Shown in pieces: positions 26,001-34,694 of a stretch of 40,962 bases of DNA; positions within the stretch are counted from its first letter, which is position 1; each line of letters starts with the position of its first letter. The position numbers and the translations under genes are program-made. The stretch comes from JAUNQW01 sp043424615 (GTDB taxonomy: Bacteria > Bacillota > Bacilli > Lactobacillales > Carnobacteriaceae_A). The notes below the pieces were generated by a model. It had not been told where the DNA came from. It made no database searches and saw only the letters and a program-made list of their open reading frames with translations. The stretch covers positions 1 through 40,962 of the forward strand of contig JBHWOX010000053.1 of the NCBI GenBank assembly GCA_043424615.1. Reading direction: 5' to 3'.

Positions 26001-28160
26001 TTAAGTATAGCGGCTAAATAATTGGTAAAAGAAATTATACAGTTGTTCTCCCAAGAATTTAGTTCCGTCCCTAAGGATTGGCCAGGCCGTTTGCCCCCAT
26101 CGAAGGAGAGTATCTTTCATCCCATCTAAATGAATATCAAATGGGAGATCAAGAGAGAAGGAAGAGCCTCCATCTTCTTGCATGTCGTTAATTGAACCGT
26201 CTTCATTGAAAGTAGATCCTGCCGTATAAGGTAGAATACCTTCCAATTCTAATTGGACTACCTCTCCTATATTGTGGTCGGGAGTCAATGACCGCAACTC
26301 TGAAGGCTGGTCAAATCCAATCCATCCAGCGACCACAATATCCGGACTATAGCCGACTAACCACTTATCGGTCACTCCTGTTTCAAAGCGAGCATCTGTC
26401 GTTCCCGTTTTACCAGCGACTTGATAGCCCGCCGGTTGGTAAGCTGCTGCTGTACCATACTCACTGAAAACATTTAAGAGCATGGCATTCATATCTTTAG
26501 CTACGGAACGAGAAGTGGCTCGGTCAGATTTTGCCTTGCGATTATCTACTAAGGTCTTGCCAGTGGAGTCCACTATCCCTGTAATGAAATGAGGTTCCAT
26601 CCGCTCTCCCCTATTAGCAATAGCCCCATAGGCACTTGCAATTTCTACAGGGGTCACGCCGTGGGTCATCCCACCCAAGGCCACTGCCGCAAGGTTTTCA
26701 TCTTCTGGGTGGATGGTAATTCCAAAATGTTCAGCGGTGCGGACGGCCTTATTCATTCCAATTTCATTTAATAACCAAACCGCTGGTGCATTTTTACTTT
26801 GAGCCACAGCCAAAGCCATGCTCACCTCTCCAGTGGGTGAAAACTGCCGGTCCACATTATAAGGGGTGTAGTTTTCTTTGCCGTAAGAAATCTCGCGGTC
26901 AGGTAAATTGTCATTGATATCATAGCCCGCTTCTAAAGCCGGGATATAAACCCCAAAAGGTTTCATGGTTGAACCGGGTTGACGGCGCATTTGGGTGGCT
27001 CGATTATAGCCTCTAAAACTGTGTTCCCCTCGCCCACCAATCACAGCTGTCACTCCACCTGTTTGCGGATTAAGGGCGACGGATGCACTTTCAACCGGAG
27101 TCCCATCAGCTGCTTGAGGGAAATAACCATCATAAGTATAAGCAGCATTCATTTGTTGCTGGTGGGCCTGGTTCAGATTCGTATAAATCTGATAACCGTT
27201 ATTCATGATGTTTTCTTCTTCCATGCCGTATTTATTAATGGCTTCTTCTATCACAGCATCAAAATAATAAGGGTAACGGTAATCATCAGTGTCGGTATAG
27301 TTATCGACCAACTGCATATCTGAGTTTTGGGCATTGACCATGGTATCTTGAGAGATATAGCCTTGGTCAGCCATCAACATCAGTACGGTATTTCTTCGCT
27401 GGATGGATTGTTCATAATTATCCAAGGGGTTGTTTTGGGAGGGAGCTGTCAGCATGCCTGCAATGGTTGCCGCTTCAGCTTCTGTCAAATCCGATGAAGA
27501 TTTTCCAAAATACTTCATCGAAGCATCTTCCACTCCCCAAACGCCATTACCAAAATAGACATTATTCAAATACATTTCTAAAATTTCATCTTTTTGATAT
27601 TGCTTTTCAATTTCAAGAGCAAGGAACAATTCTTTCAACTTACGAATTAGGGTCTGGTCCGCTGACAAATAAGCATTTTTAGCCAATTGTTGGGTCAGAG
27701 TCGACCCCCCACCAACAATATTACCGAAATTAATAATGTAACCGATGGCTGCCCGTCCCATCCCTCGAATTGAAAAGCCGGGGTGAGCATAGAAACGCTG
27801 GTCCTCAGTAGAAATAACAGCATTTTCTACATGGTCAGAAATATGGTCCAGACTCACTGGGGTCCCTTTTTGAGAGTATAAGGAACCAGCCACTTCATTA
27901 TTGATATCGTATATAACTGTTTTTTGCTCTAAATTAGATTTTAAGTTTTCAACATTGGTCATCTTCGCCCCAATGTACATGTAAAGGGTCAATAAAAAAG
28001 CAGTCGTTAACACCACCAACAGGATAATCTTATTGACATGATACTTTTGAAAATAGCTTTTTCTGACCTTATTCCATTCCTTTAGTCGGCCCTTACTACT
28101 ATCCCAAAATTCATCTTGATATTTCTTTTTGTTCGGCTGATTTTTTTTATCTTTATCCAC
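26001..28160 (-). CDS. Class A (bifunctional) penicillin-binding protein
   Basis: This 719-residue peptidoglycan polymerase and transpeptidase has a basic cytoplasmic head and one membrane helix at about 44-64. The GT51 glycosyltransferase domain has STEDQRFYAHPG (catalytic Glu119) and GGSTLTQQLAKN. The transpeptidase domain has PGSTMKP (Ser397), SKN (455-457) and KTGTT (Lys584). I take the GTG at 28160 as start because AGGTGA lies 5 bases upstream; another in-frame GTG is at 28169. It resembles the PBP1a/PBP2a group of lactic acid bacteria, which I cannot separate by eye. It ends with a short hydrophilic tail and a final amphipathic segment. It follows nrnA by 24 bases. Confidence 0.95.
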   Translation of the reverse strand: MDKDKKNQPNKKKYQDEFWDSSKGRLKEWNKVRKSYFQKYHVNKIILLVVLTTAFLLTLYMYIGAKMTNVENLKSNLEQKTVIYDINNEVAGSLYSQKGTPVSLDHISDHVENAVISTEDQRFYAHPGFSIRGMGRAAIGYIINFGNIVGGGSTLTQQLAKNAYLSADQTLIRKLKELFLALEIEKQYQKDEILEMYLNNVYFGNGVWGVEDASMKYFGKSSSDLTEAEAATIAGMLTAPSQNNPLDNYEQSIQRRNTVLMLMADQGYISQDTMVNAQNSDMQLVDNYTDTDDYRYPYYFDAVIEEAINKYGMEEENIMNNGYQIYTNLNQAHQQQMNAAYTYDGYFPQAADGTPVESASVALNPQTGGVTAVIGGRGEHSFRGYNRATQMRRQPGSTMKPFGVYIPALEAGYDINDNLPDREISYGKENYTPYNVDRQFSPTGEVSMALAVAQSKNAPAVWLLNEIGMNKAVRTAEHFGITIHPEDENLAAVALGGMTHGVTPVEIASAYGAIANRGERMEPHFITGIVDSTGKTLVDNRKAKSDRATSRSVAKDMNAMLLNVFSEYGTAAAYQPAGYQVAGKTGTTDARFETGVTDKWLVGYSPDIVVAGWIGFDQPSELRSLTPDHNIGEVVQLELEGILPYTAGSTFNEDGSINDMQEDGGSSFSLDLPFDIHLDGMKDTLLRWGQTAWPILRDGTKFLGEQLYNFFYQLFSRYT

Positions 28161-28184
28161 ATCAATCACCTACTTTTTCATTAT

Positions 28185-29147
28185 TTATCGGCGACTTTTC
28201 AGGCTTAATTCCGATAATTCTTCAATGATTTCTTGGACTTCAGCCTGGTCTTCCGCTTGTGCACCAGATGCAAGAGCATGACCTCCCCCACCGTGAGCTT
28301 CAGCTATCTGGTTAATACTAGGTCCAGATGAGCGCAGGCGACAGCGGAAGCTATGGTCAGCTTGTTGAACAAAAATCCCCCAAACTTGAACGCCTTCAAT
28401 GGCTCTTGGAAGGGCCACTATACTGTGGGTATGCTCGTCTTTAATATCCAGTTCGTTCATTGTCTCTTCCGTTAAAATGAGATACGCCATGCCACTATCC
28501 AACAGGGTCAGATTTTCATACAAATAAGCTTGCAAACGAGCTTCTTTTAAACTAATCCGATTCATTTGATCATTTAAGGCCGTGTGATTAAAATCATAGT
28601 TCATCAGTTCTCCAGCCAAGTGCATGGTTTGGCTGCTGGTCGCATCATAAAGGAAGCGATTGGTATCTCCCACTATTCCAGCATAGAGCAAGCGAGCAGC
28701 TTCAGCAGTCATTTGCCAGTATTCTTCAAAGTTTTTCCACATTAAAGCGATCATCTCGCTGCAAGATGAAAAGCGATCATCTTCCCAGCTTAAATCAGCA
28801 TAGTCTCCCTCATCATTATGAGGGTGGTGGTCAATCTTTATTATTTTCTGTCCCTTAGTGTAACGATCATCATCGACCCGGCTAGCATTGGCCGTATCTG
28901 TGACAATGACCAAGGCATCACGATAATCCTCATCCTTCACCTGGTCCATTTGTCTCAAGAATTTTAAGGAGCCACTGGAACTTCCAGCGCGAAGCACTTT
29001 TTTCTGGGGGTAAGTTGCCTCAATCAACGCTGCTAAGCCACATTGTGATCCTATGGCATCCGGGTCAGGCCGCTGGTGGCGGTGAATAATAATTCGCTCA
29101 TAAGAGTCAATTTCTTTCATGATTTGTTTTTGAATTTCTTTAGTCAT
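28185..29147 (-). CDS. nrnA: NrnA-type DHH-DHHA1 phosphoesterase (oligoribonuclease / pAp phosphatase)
   Basis: This 320-residue enzyme degrades very short RNA and dephosphorylates pAp. The DHH domain has HRHQRPDPDAIGSQ, VIVTDTANASR, the signature DHHPHND and AGIVGDTNRF. The DHHA1 domain ends with GGGGHALASGA. All metal-binding His/Asp positions appear intact. AAGGAG lies 7 bases before the ATG. The 84-base gap to dinB holds no gene. It is upstream of and close to the penicillin-binding protein gene. Confidence 0.95.
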   Translation of the reverse strand: MTKEIQKQIMKEIDSYERIIIHRHQRPDPDAIGSQCGLAALIEATYPQKKVLRAGSSSGSLKFLRQMDQVKDEDYRDALVIVTDTANASRVDDDRYTKGQKIIKIDHHPHNDEGDYADLSWEDDRFSSCSEMIALMWKNFEEYWQMTAEAARLLYAGIVGDTNRFLYDATSSQTMHLAGELMNYDFNHTALNDQMNRISLKEARLQAYLYENLTLLDSGMAYLILTEETMNELDIKDEHTHSIVALPRAIEGVQVWGIFVQQADHSFRCRLRSSGPSINQIAEAHGGGGHALASGAQAEDQAEVQEIIEELSELSLKSRR

Positions 29148-29231
29148 ACAATCTCCTTACTATCAAGCATACGAGTAAGCATTAAAATTATAAAATGGAC
29201 ATCTTTAATTTCTCTTAAGTTTAAGGAAAAT

Positions 29232-30377
29232 TTATTTAAGCTTGAAAGAAGAGTCTCTGTCCGGATAAAGGGGTAGGGTTAAATTTTCATAGGGATGGGT
29301 GTCCAGCGAGCTCACTGTAATCCCCAGCAGCCGAATCCCTGAAGTCAAACTTCCAATCTCTTCCCATAAAGCATAGGCAATGTTAAATAATTGCTCTTCA
29401 TCCTCAATATAATAGGGTAAGGTTTTACGCCGTGTTTTTGTTTCATATCGATTGTTACGAATTTTTAAAACCACCGTTTTGCCTTGGCTTTGGTGTTTTT
29501 CTAAGCTTGCCATAACATTTTTAGCCAATTGGCGAAGCTCTTGGATGACTTGGTCTTCACGGGTTAAGGGACGGCCAAAAGTATGCTCCTTCCCACAGGA
29601 CTTGCGGTCTCTTTCTAAAACAACAGGGGAATGATCGATGGCTCTCACCTTACGATAAAGAGACCGACCCATTTTGCCGAACAGTTGAACCAGGTCGTAT
29701 TCCGACCAAGCATACAGATCTTGACCATTACGAATACCCAATTCATGCATTTTTTCGACTGTTTTTACCCCTACACCATGAAAATCCTCGATGGGCAGAT
29801 TTAAAAGAAAGTCTTGAGCGTGATCGGGATCAATGGTGGTAAGTCCTGCTGGTTTTTGATAGTCAGAAGCCAGTTTAGCGATAAATTTATTAAATGAAAC
29901 GCCTGCAGAACAGGTCAACTTTAATTCACGGTAAATTTGCCGTTGAATCTGCCGGGCCAATATTGTAGCCGAGGGCTGGTTCTTTTTGTTGTCAGTCACG
30001 TCTAAATAAGCCTCGTCCACAGAAACTGCCTGCCATAAATCCGTGTATTGTTTGAATATGTCTCGGATATTTTCAGCCACTTGCCGGTAATAGTCATGCC
30101 GGCCAGGAATAAAAATTCCTTGTGGACAGAGCTGATAGGCTTTAGCGGCTGGCATGGCCGAATGAACACCATACTTTCTAGCTTCATAAGAAGCTGTTGT
30201 TACCACGCCACGGCCATTGGTGTCTTTAGGATGGCGAGCAATGATCACAGCTTTTCCACGAAGATCTGGATTATCTCGTATTTCAACTGACGCAAAAAAA
30301 GCATCCATATCAATATGAATAATTTTTCTCGAGCTATCCTGCTTAGGTTCATCGAAGGTCAATATTCCGTATTGCAT
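29232..30377 (-). CDS. dinB: DNA polymerase IV (Y family, DinB)
   Basis: This 381-residue translesion polymerase has the catalytic carboxylates in HIDMDAFFASVE (Asp23, Asp25) and SVDEAYLDVT. The YEARKYGVHSAM fingers motif, the HhH segment FHGVGVKTVEKMHELGI and a little-finger domain follow. Near the C-terminus NLTLPLY resembles the QLxLPLF sliding-clamp binding motif. The ATG at 30377 has AGGAGG 6 bases upstream; another ATG two codons earlier touches the ribosome site and is unlikely. A LexA-like box overlaps its promoter. Confidence 0.95.
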   Translation of the reverse strand: MQYGILTFDEPKQDSSRKIIHIDMDAFFASVEIRDNPDLRGKAVIIARHPKDTNGRGVVTTASYEARKYGVHSAMPAAKAYQLCPQGIFIPGRHDYYRQVAENIRDIFKQYTDLWQAVSVDEAYLDVTDNKKNQPSATILARQIQRQIYRELKLTCSAGVSFNKFIAKLASDYQKPAGLTTIDPDHAQDFLLNLPIEDFHGVGVKTVEKMHELGIRNGQDLYAWSEYDLVQLFGKMGRSLYRKVRAIDHSPVVLERDRKSCGKEHTFGRPLTREDQVIQELRQLAKNVMASLEKHQSQGKTVVLKIRNNRYETKTRRKTLPYYIEDEEQLFNIAYALWEEIGSLTSGIRLLGITVSSLDTHPYENLTLPLYPDRDSSFKLK

Positions 30378-30396
30378 AGCCATCCTCCTCCCTATC

Positions 30397-30429
30397 AGTA
30401 TAGTATAAAAGCACCCGAACGTCTATTCG
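30397..30429 (-). promoter_or_regulatory. LexA (SOS) box overlapping the dinB promoter
   Basis: The minus strand of 30416-30429 reads CGAATAGACGTTCG, one mismatch from the Gram-positive LexA consensus CGAACRNRYGTTCG. A -35 TAGACG (30425-30420) lies inside the box, and a -10 TATACT (30402-30397) follows after 17 bases. LexA bound here would cover the -35 element, as expected for SOS induction of dinB. Confidence 0.75.
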
Positions 30430-30448
30430 TTATCTAAGCAGGGCAATA

Positions 30449-30478
30449 AAAGAGGCTGTAACCTGTAGTTACAGCCTC
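30449..30478 (-). terminator. Terminator of the ComN-like gene
   Basis: A perfect 11-bp stem (30452-30462 with 30468-30478) with a 5-base loop is followed on the minus strand by TTTTAT. It separates the ComN-like gene from dinB. Confidence 0.9.
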
Positions 30479-30504
30479 CCATCACTTATCAACAGATGAT
30501 TTTA

Positions 30505-30786
30505 TTAAAATAATTGCGATAAATCATATTCTTCCATATCTTTAACATCATAAACTTGTGCTTTCAAGGTCGCATAATTAAAATATTCATTCGGCGTCAG
30601 GGTAAGAATTTCTCGTACCGCTTGAATATAGTGGTCGGGACGGTGATGTTTCCAACGATAGTGGCTGAAATAAAGCCACAAATCATCTAGGCTAACATTA
30701 TCATAGCCTTTTTTACTGAAGTCATTTTTCTTCCGTTTAATCCAATACTTATAGGATAAAAAATTTCTATGTAAACTGTCAGCCAT
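30505..30786 (-). CDS. ComN-like post-transcriptional regulator family protein
   Basis: The 93-residue product has the pattern of the ComN/post-transcriptional-regulator family: a helical segment ending in GYDNVSLDDLWLYFSHYRWKHH, then ILTLTPNEYFNYATLKAQVYD. In Bacillus comN lies in the sec region and affects mRNA levels of comE. The frame is open 48 codons further upstream, but that part overlaps the yajC terminator. The ATG at 30786 has GAGGGGG 6-7 bases upstream, so I use it. Family assignment is from motif memory and the nearby yajC; no function is proven here. Confidence 0.8.
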   Translation of the reverse strand: MADSLHRNFLSYKYWIKRKKNDFSKKGYDNVSLDDLWLYFSHYRWKHHRPDHYIQAVREILTLTPNEYFNYATLKAQVYDVKDMEEYDLSQLF

Positions 30787-30890
30787 TCCAATCCCCCTCA
30801 CTTTTAAAAAATAGTCTTCAGGATGTTTTATTTTAAAGCATTTGAAATAAAATGCAAATGATTTTCTAAATAAAAGAAGAGGGATTTTTA

Positions 30891-30921
30891 AAAAAGAAAA
30901 GCCACCGCGTGTAGCGGTGAC
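30891..30921 (-). terminator. Terminator after yajC
   Basis: An 8-bp GC-rich stem (30901-30908 with 30914-30921, one G-U pair), loop 5 bases, is followed on the minus strand by TTTTCTTTTTT. It begins about 12 bases after the yajC stop and ends the queA-tgt-yajC unit. Confidence 0.9.
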
Positions 30922-30932
30922 TTTACTCACTT

Positions 30933-31244
30933 TTATTCTTCAAGGCTGCTATCTTGCTCGACGACTTCTGTCGCTGTTTGAGAGGCGATCACGCGTGAAA
31001 CAGCACGAAGGTCAAAGGTCAGATAAACCCCTTCACAATCTAAAACAACAATCTTAGCTTGCTGGTCAACTTCGTCAATGACACCATGTAAGCCACCAAT
31101 CGTTACGACGGTATCACCGGCTTTTAAGTTGCTTAACATATCTTGAGTTTTTGAAATTTGTTTCTTTTGTGGTCGGATAACCATGAAATACATCAAGGCA
31201 AACATAATGATCAAGGGTAAGATAAATGTAAAAATACTATCCAT
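30933..31244 (-). CDS. yajC: Preprotein translocase subunit YajC
   Basis: This 103-residue single-pass membrane protein associates with SecDF. It has one N-terminal helix (about 4-22, FTFILPLIIMFALMYFMVI), immediately followed by the family signature RPQKKQ. A small soluble domain contains LKAGDTVVTIGGLHGVI. AGGAGG lies 8 bases before the ATG. It is the last gene of queA-tgt-yajC, 73 bases after tgt, the arrangement seen in many bacteria. Confidence 0.96.
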   Translation of the reverse strand: MDSIFTFILPLIIMFALMYFMVIRPQKKQISKTQDMLSNLKAGDTVVTIGGLHGVIDEVDQQAKIVVLDCEGVYLTFDLRAVSRVIASQTATEVVEQDSSLEE

Positions 31245-31317
31245 TTAAAATTCCTCCTCCCAAAATATAAACTCAGGAATAACTTTAACAAAAATTGAAG
31301 CAAAATACTAATGATAA

Positions 31318-32460
31318 TTAAAAATCTTTAGCGTTAGGCTCATTATAACCGTAACGTTCAAAAAATTCGTCCCGATAATCCAGCAAACAATCATCCAGAA
31401 TGGCTTGGCGAATTTCTTCGGTTAACTTGATTAAGAAGCGTAAATTATGAATACTCAATAAACGCATACCGAAGATTTCATTGGTTTTAATCAAATGACG
31501 CAAGTATGCCCGACTATAATTTTGACAGCAATAGCAGTCACACATGGAATCTAAGGGAGCATAGTCACGGGCATATTTAGCATTTTTGACCACCAAGCGG
31601 CCAAAATGGGTCATAGCTGTTCCATTACGGGCAATACGGGTGGGCAGCACACAATCCTGCATGTCGACCCCACGAATTGCTCCCTCGATAATGGCATCCG
31701 GGGTCCCTATCCCCATTAAATAACGTGGTTTTTCTTTTGGTAAATAGGGAATGGCATAATCAATCGCCCGGTACATGTCTTCTTTGGATTCACCAACGGA
31801 CACTCCACCAATGGAATAACCATCAAAGTCCAAGGACGTGAGGTCTTTGGCATGTTGGGCTCTCAAATCTTTAAATGTTCCTCCTTGGCAAATGCCAAAT
31901 AAAGCTTGGCGGTCTGCTTTAGCATGGGCTTCTTTTCCTCTTTCCGCCCATCTTACCGTGCGAGCTAAAGATTTAGCCATCTGTTCCTTATTATAATCCG
32001 CTGGCGGGCATTCATCGAAGGACATAATAATATCGGCCCCTAATTTATTTTGAATGGCGATCGATTTTTCAGGTGTTAAAAAAAGCTTAGACCCATCCAA
32101 ATGGCTTTTAAAATGAACGCCCTCCTCTTGAATGTCTCGAATTTTAGCGAGAGAAAAGACTTGAAAACCACCGGAATCCGTTAAGACTCCTTGATTCCAG
32201 TTCATAAATTCATGTAAGCCTCCAGCTTCGTCAACAATATCTTCTCCCGGTCTGAGCCAGAGGTGGTAGGTGTTGGAGAGGATAATGCCCGATCCTATTT
32301 CTTTTAATTCTTCTGGAGACATGGTTTTGACTGTAGCCAAGGTTCCCACCGGCATAAACATCGGCGTTTCAAAGCTACCATGAGTAGTGGTGATACGTCC
32401 AAGCCGGGCTCCTGTGTGTTTTTCTTCTTTGATAATTTCAAATGTTAATGGACCTGTCAT
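31318..32460 (-). CDS. tgt: tRNA-guanine transglycosylase (queuine tRNA-ribosyltransferase)
   Basis: This 380-residue enzyme exchanges G34 for the queuosine precursor preQ1 in GUN-anticodon tRNAs. TIM-barrel motifs are clear: VLTDSGGFQVFSL with the base-recognition Asp, IMSFDECPP, GICQGG, and SIGGVSVGE. The zinc site CDCYCC followed by a distal HN near the end (LLSIHN) is intact. I start it at ATG 32460 with AAAGGA upstream; the longer frame runs into queA. It starts 13 bases after the queA stop and is co-transcribed with it. Confidence 0.97.
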   Translation of the reverse strand: MTGPLTFEIIKEEKHTGARLGRITTTHGSFETPMFMPVGTLATVKTMSPEELKEIGSGIILSNTYHLWLRPGEDIVDEAGGLHEFMNWNQGVLTDSGGFQVFSLAKIRDIQEEGVHFKSHLDGSKLFLTPEKSIAIQNKLGADIIMSFDECPPADYNKEQMAKSLARTVRWAERGKEAHAKADRQALFGICQGGTFKDLRAQHAKDLTSLDFDGYSIGGVSVGESKEDMYRAIDYAIPYLPKEKPRYLMGIGTPDAIIEGAIRGVDMQDCVLPTRIARNGTAMTHFGRLVVKNAKYARDYAPLDSMCDCYCCQNYSRAYLRHLIKTNEIFGMRLLSIHNLRFLIKLTEEIRQAILDDCLLDYRDEFFERYGYNEPNAKDF

Positions 32461-32473
32461 AGTGTGTTCCTTT

Positions 32474-33508
32474 CTACTTAATAAACATGGCATCGCCGAA
32501 GCTAAAGAAGCGGTAATCATTATCAATCGCGTGTTGGTAAGCTTGAGCCATAAAATCTTTGGAAGCAAAAGCACTCACTAACATGAGTAAAGTGGATTTA
32601 GGAAGGTGGAAATTAGTCAAGAGTTGGTCAACCACTTGAAATTGAAAGCCGGGACGGATGAATAAATTGGTTTCAGCCCGTTCAGCTTGCAAGTGTCCCC
32701 CATGTTTTTGGGCGATACTTTCTAAGGTTCGAACCACAGTCGTTCCTACAGCAACAATCTTTCCTCCACTCGCTTTTACGTCCTTCAATTCTTGGCAGGC
32801 TTCTTCTGTCAATTCATAAGCTTCCCAATGCATGCGGTGGTTTTCAATTTCCTCTTCAAAAATCGGGCCAAAGGTTCCCAAGCCCACATGTAAGGTTAAA
32901 TAAACCAAGCGGACGCCTTTATCTTCTATTTTTTTTAACAGCTCTTCAGTAAAATGTAATCCTGCAGTTGGGGCTGCAGCCGATCCATTGTTTTTAGCAT
33001 ATACCGTTTGATAGCGGTCTTTATCTTCTAATTTTTCGTGGATATAAGGGGGAAGCGGCATTTGCCCCACTTCATTCAGCACTTCTAGAAAAATGCCTTC
33101 ATAATCAAAACGCACACGTCTTACCCCGTCGTCTAAGACTTCTAAAACTTCTAAACGGAGCTGTTGGCGGTCGCCAAATTCGATTACGACTCCTTCCTTA
33201 GCCCGCCGTCCCGGATTAATCAAAACTTCCCATTCATCTTGGCCCAGATTTTTGGTCATCAAGACTTCAAAATGGCCATGGGTTTTGGGTTTAATCCCAT
33301 AAAGGCGGGTCGGCAAGACTTTGGTATTATTAAGAACTAAAGCATCCCCTTCATCTAATAGATCAAGCACTTCCTCAAAACGACTATCCTGCATGGATTC
33401 TTGTTGGCGGTCTAAAACGAGCAATTTAGAGTCTGAGCGTTGATCTAAGGGGTTTTGAGCAATACGTTCTTCTGGTAAATCATAATTATATTCTTCTATT
33501 GAAGTCAT
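32474..33508 (-). CDS. queA: S-adenosylmethionine:tRNA ribosyltransferase-isomerase QueA
   Basis: This 344-residue enzyme converts preQ1-tRNA to epoxyqueuosine-tRNA. The sequence carries the family N-terminus YDLPEERIAQNPLDQRSDSKLLVLDR, then PTRLYG, AAPTAGLHFTEELL, LHVGLGTFGPI and the C-terminal TNFHLPKSTLLMLVSAF. Full length. The ribosome site is weak (GGGATG, 2-3 bases before the ATG). A promoter of its own sits 23-51 bases upstream of the start, after the ruvB terminator. Confidence 0.97.
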   Translation of the reverse strand: MTSIEEYNYDLPEERIAQNPLDQRSDSKLLVLDRQQESMQDSRFEEVLDLLDEGDALVLNNTKVLPTRLYGIKPKTHGHFEVLMTKNLGQDEWEVLINPGRRAKEGVVIEFGDRQQLRLEVLEVLDDGVRRVRFDYEGIFLEVLNEVGQMPLPPYIHEKLEDKDRYQTVYAKNNGSAAAPTAGLHFTEELLKKIEDKGVRLVYLTLHVGLGTFGPIFEEEIENHRMHWEAYELTEEACQELKDVKASGGKIVAVGTTVVRTLESIAQKHGGHLQAERAETNLFIRPGFQFQVVDQLLTNFHLPKSTLLMLVSAFASKDFMAQAYQHAIDNDYRFFSFGDAMFIK

Positions 33509-33530
33509 AACATCCCAAATTTCTATTTAA

Positions 33531-33559
33531 ATTATAAAGTCATTCAGCTATCTTCACAA
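33531..33559 (-). promoter_or_regulatory. Sigma-A promoter of queA-tgt-yajC
   Basis: On the minus strand TTGTGA (33559-33554) and a perfect TATAAT (33536-33531) are spaced by 17 bases. With the ruvB terminator just upstream this makes queA-tgt-yajC an independent transcription unit. Confidence 0.72.
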
Positions 33560-33631
33560 AATTTTGAAGGCTTGTCAATCCTACACCGGGGCAAATCCTG
33601 CCTCTTTCAACCTTTTAGCCGAGTTTATACA

Positions 33632-33664
33632 TAAAAAAAGCTCTTGAAAATATATATTTTCAAG
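33632..33664 (-). terminator. Terminator of ruvAB
   Basis: An AT-rich inverted repeat centred at 33653-33654 (arms 33643-33652 and 33655-33664) is followed on the minus strand by AGC and seven T residues. It lies about 11 bases after the ruvB stop. Confidence 0.82.
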
Positions 33665-33674
33665 AAACTTTCTC

Positions 33675-34682
33675 TTAGTCATCAGCCAAGGGATAGCCCA
33701 ACTGGCGGTAGGCTTCTGGCGTCACCATACGTCCACGCGGGGTTCGTTGGATAAAACCAATTTGAAGGAGATAAGGTTCGATCATATCTTCAACCGTATC
33801 CACTTCTTCTCCAATATTAGCTGCAATGGTCTGCAAACCTACTGGGCCTCCCTGATATCTTTCAATCATCATGGACAACATTTTTTTATCTGAAGCATCC
33901 AAACCATTGGCATCCACTTCTAAAAGAGATAAGGCTTGTTGGGCCATTTTTTCATTAATGCGACCATCTGCCTTGACTTCAGCTATATCTCTCACTCGTT
34001 TTAAGAGGCGGTTGGCCACTCGTGGTGTTCCCCGGCTACGACGACCAATTTCATGAGCACCGCTGTCCTGTATGTCTGCTTGAATAATACCAGCCGTCCG
34101 TTCCACCACTTGGGCTAGTTCCTCTTCGTCATAATATTGCATGTGGGTGACGATTCCAAACCGATCACGGAGGGGAGCACTTAAAGCCCCAGCCCTGGTG
34201 GTGGCTCCGATAAGGGTAAAAGGTGGGAGAGGGAAGTGGACCGGGTGGGCGGTAGAGCCTTCTCCTATAATAATATCCACATAAAAATCTTCCATAGCTG
34301 AATACAGCATTTCTTCAATCACCCGAGAGAGCCGGTGGATTTCATCGATAAAAAGGACATCTCCCGCTTCTAATTCGTTGAGCAAGGCCAAGAGGTCTCC
34401 TGTTTTTTCAATCGCTGGACCGGAAGTGGTCCGAATATTTACGCCTAATTCATTAGCGATAACAAAAGCTAAGGTGGTTTTCCCTAACCCAGGGGGGCCA
34501 TGAAGAAGGACATGGTCCAAGGACTCTTCCCGCTGCTTAGCCGCTTGGATATATATCTTTAACTGCTCTTTGGCCTTGGATTGACCAATATATTCTTTCA
34601 AATTTTGGGGGCGAATGGATTGTTCAATGATTTCCTCCCCTTCATTGATGGGCTCCCCTTGAATCATGCGTTGGTCCTCCAT
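33675..34682 (-). CDS. ruvB: Holliday junction branch migration helicase RuvB
   Basis: This 335-residue AAA+ motor drives branch migration with RuvA. Walker A GPPGLGKTT is at 62-70. Walker B VLFIDEIHRL, sensor 1 GATTRAG, and the arginine finger within LRDRFGIV follow. The winged-helix C-terminus has GGPVGLQTIAANIGE and QRTPRGR. AAGGAGG lies 5 bases before the ATG, and the gene starts 12 bases after ruvA. Confidence 0.98.
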   Translation of the reverse strand: MEDQRMIQGEPINEGEEIIEQSIRPQNLKEYIGQSKAKEQLKIYIQAAKQREESLDHVLLHGPPGLGKTTLAFVIANELGVNIRTTSGPAIEKTGDLLALLNELEAGDVLFIDEIHRLSRVIEEMLYSAMEDFYVDIIIGEGSTAHPVHFPLPPFTLIGATTRAGALSAPLRDRFGIVTHMQYYDEEELAQVVERTAGIIQADIQDSGAHEIGRRSRGTPRVANRLLKRVRDIAEVKADGRINEKMAQQALSLLEVDANGLDASDKKMLSMMIERYQGGPVGLQTIAANIGEEVDTVEDMIEPYLLQIGFIQRTPRGRMVTPEAYRQLGYPLADD

Positions 34683-34694
34683 CTTATCCTCCTT

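Noticed and set aside
29148..29231. Additional small gene between nrnA and dinB
   Set aside because: The 84-base gap has no start codon with a ribosome site and no coding-like composition; a TATAAT lies there but without a matching -35.
30787..30930. N-terminal extension of the ComN-like gene
   Set aside because: The extended frame overlaps the yajC terminator and has unusual basic/hydrophobic composition; the ATG at 30786 has a good ribosome site.
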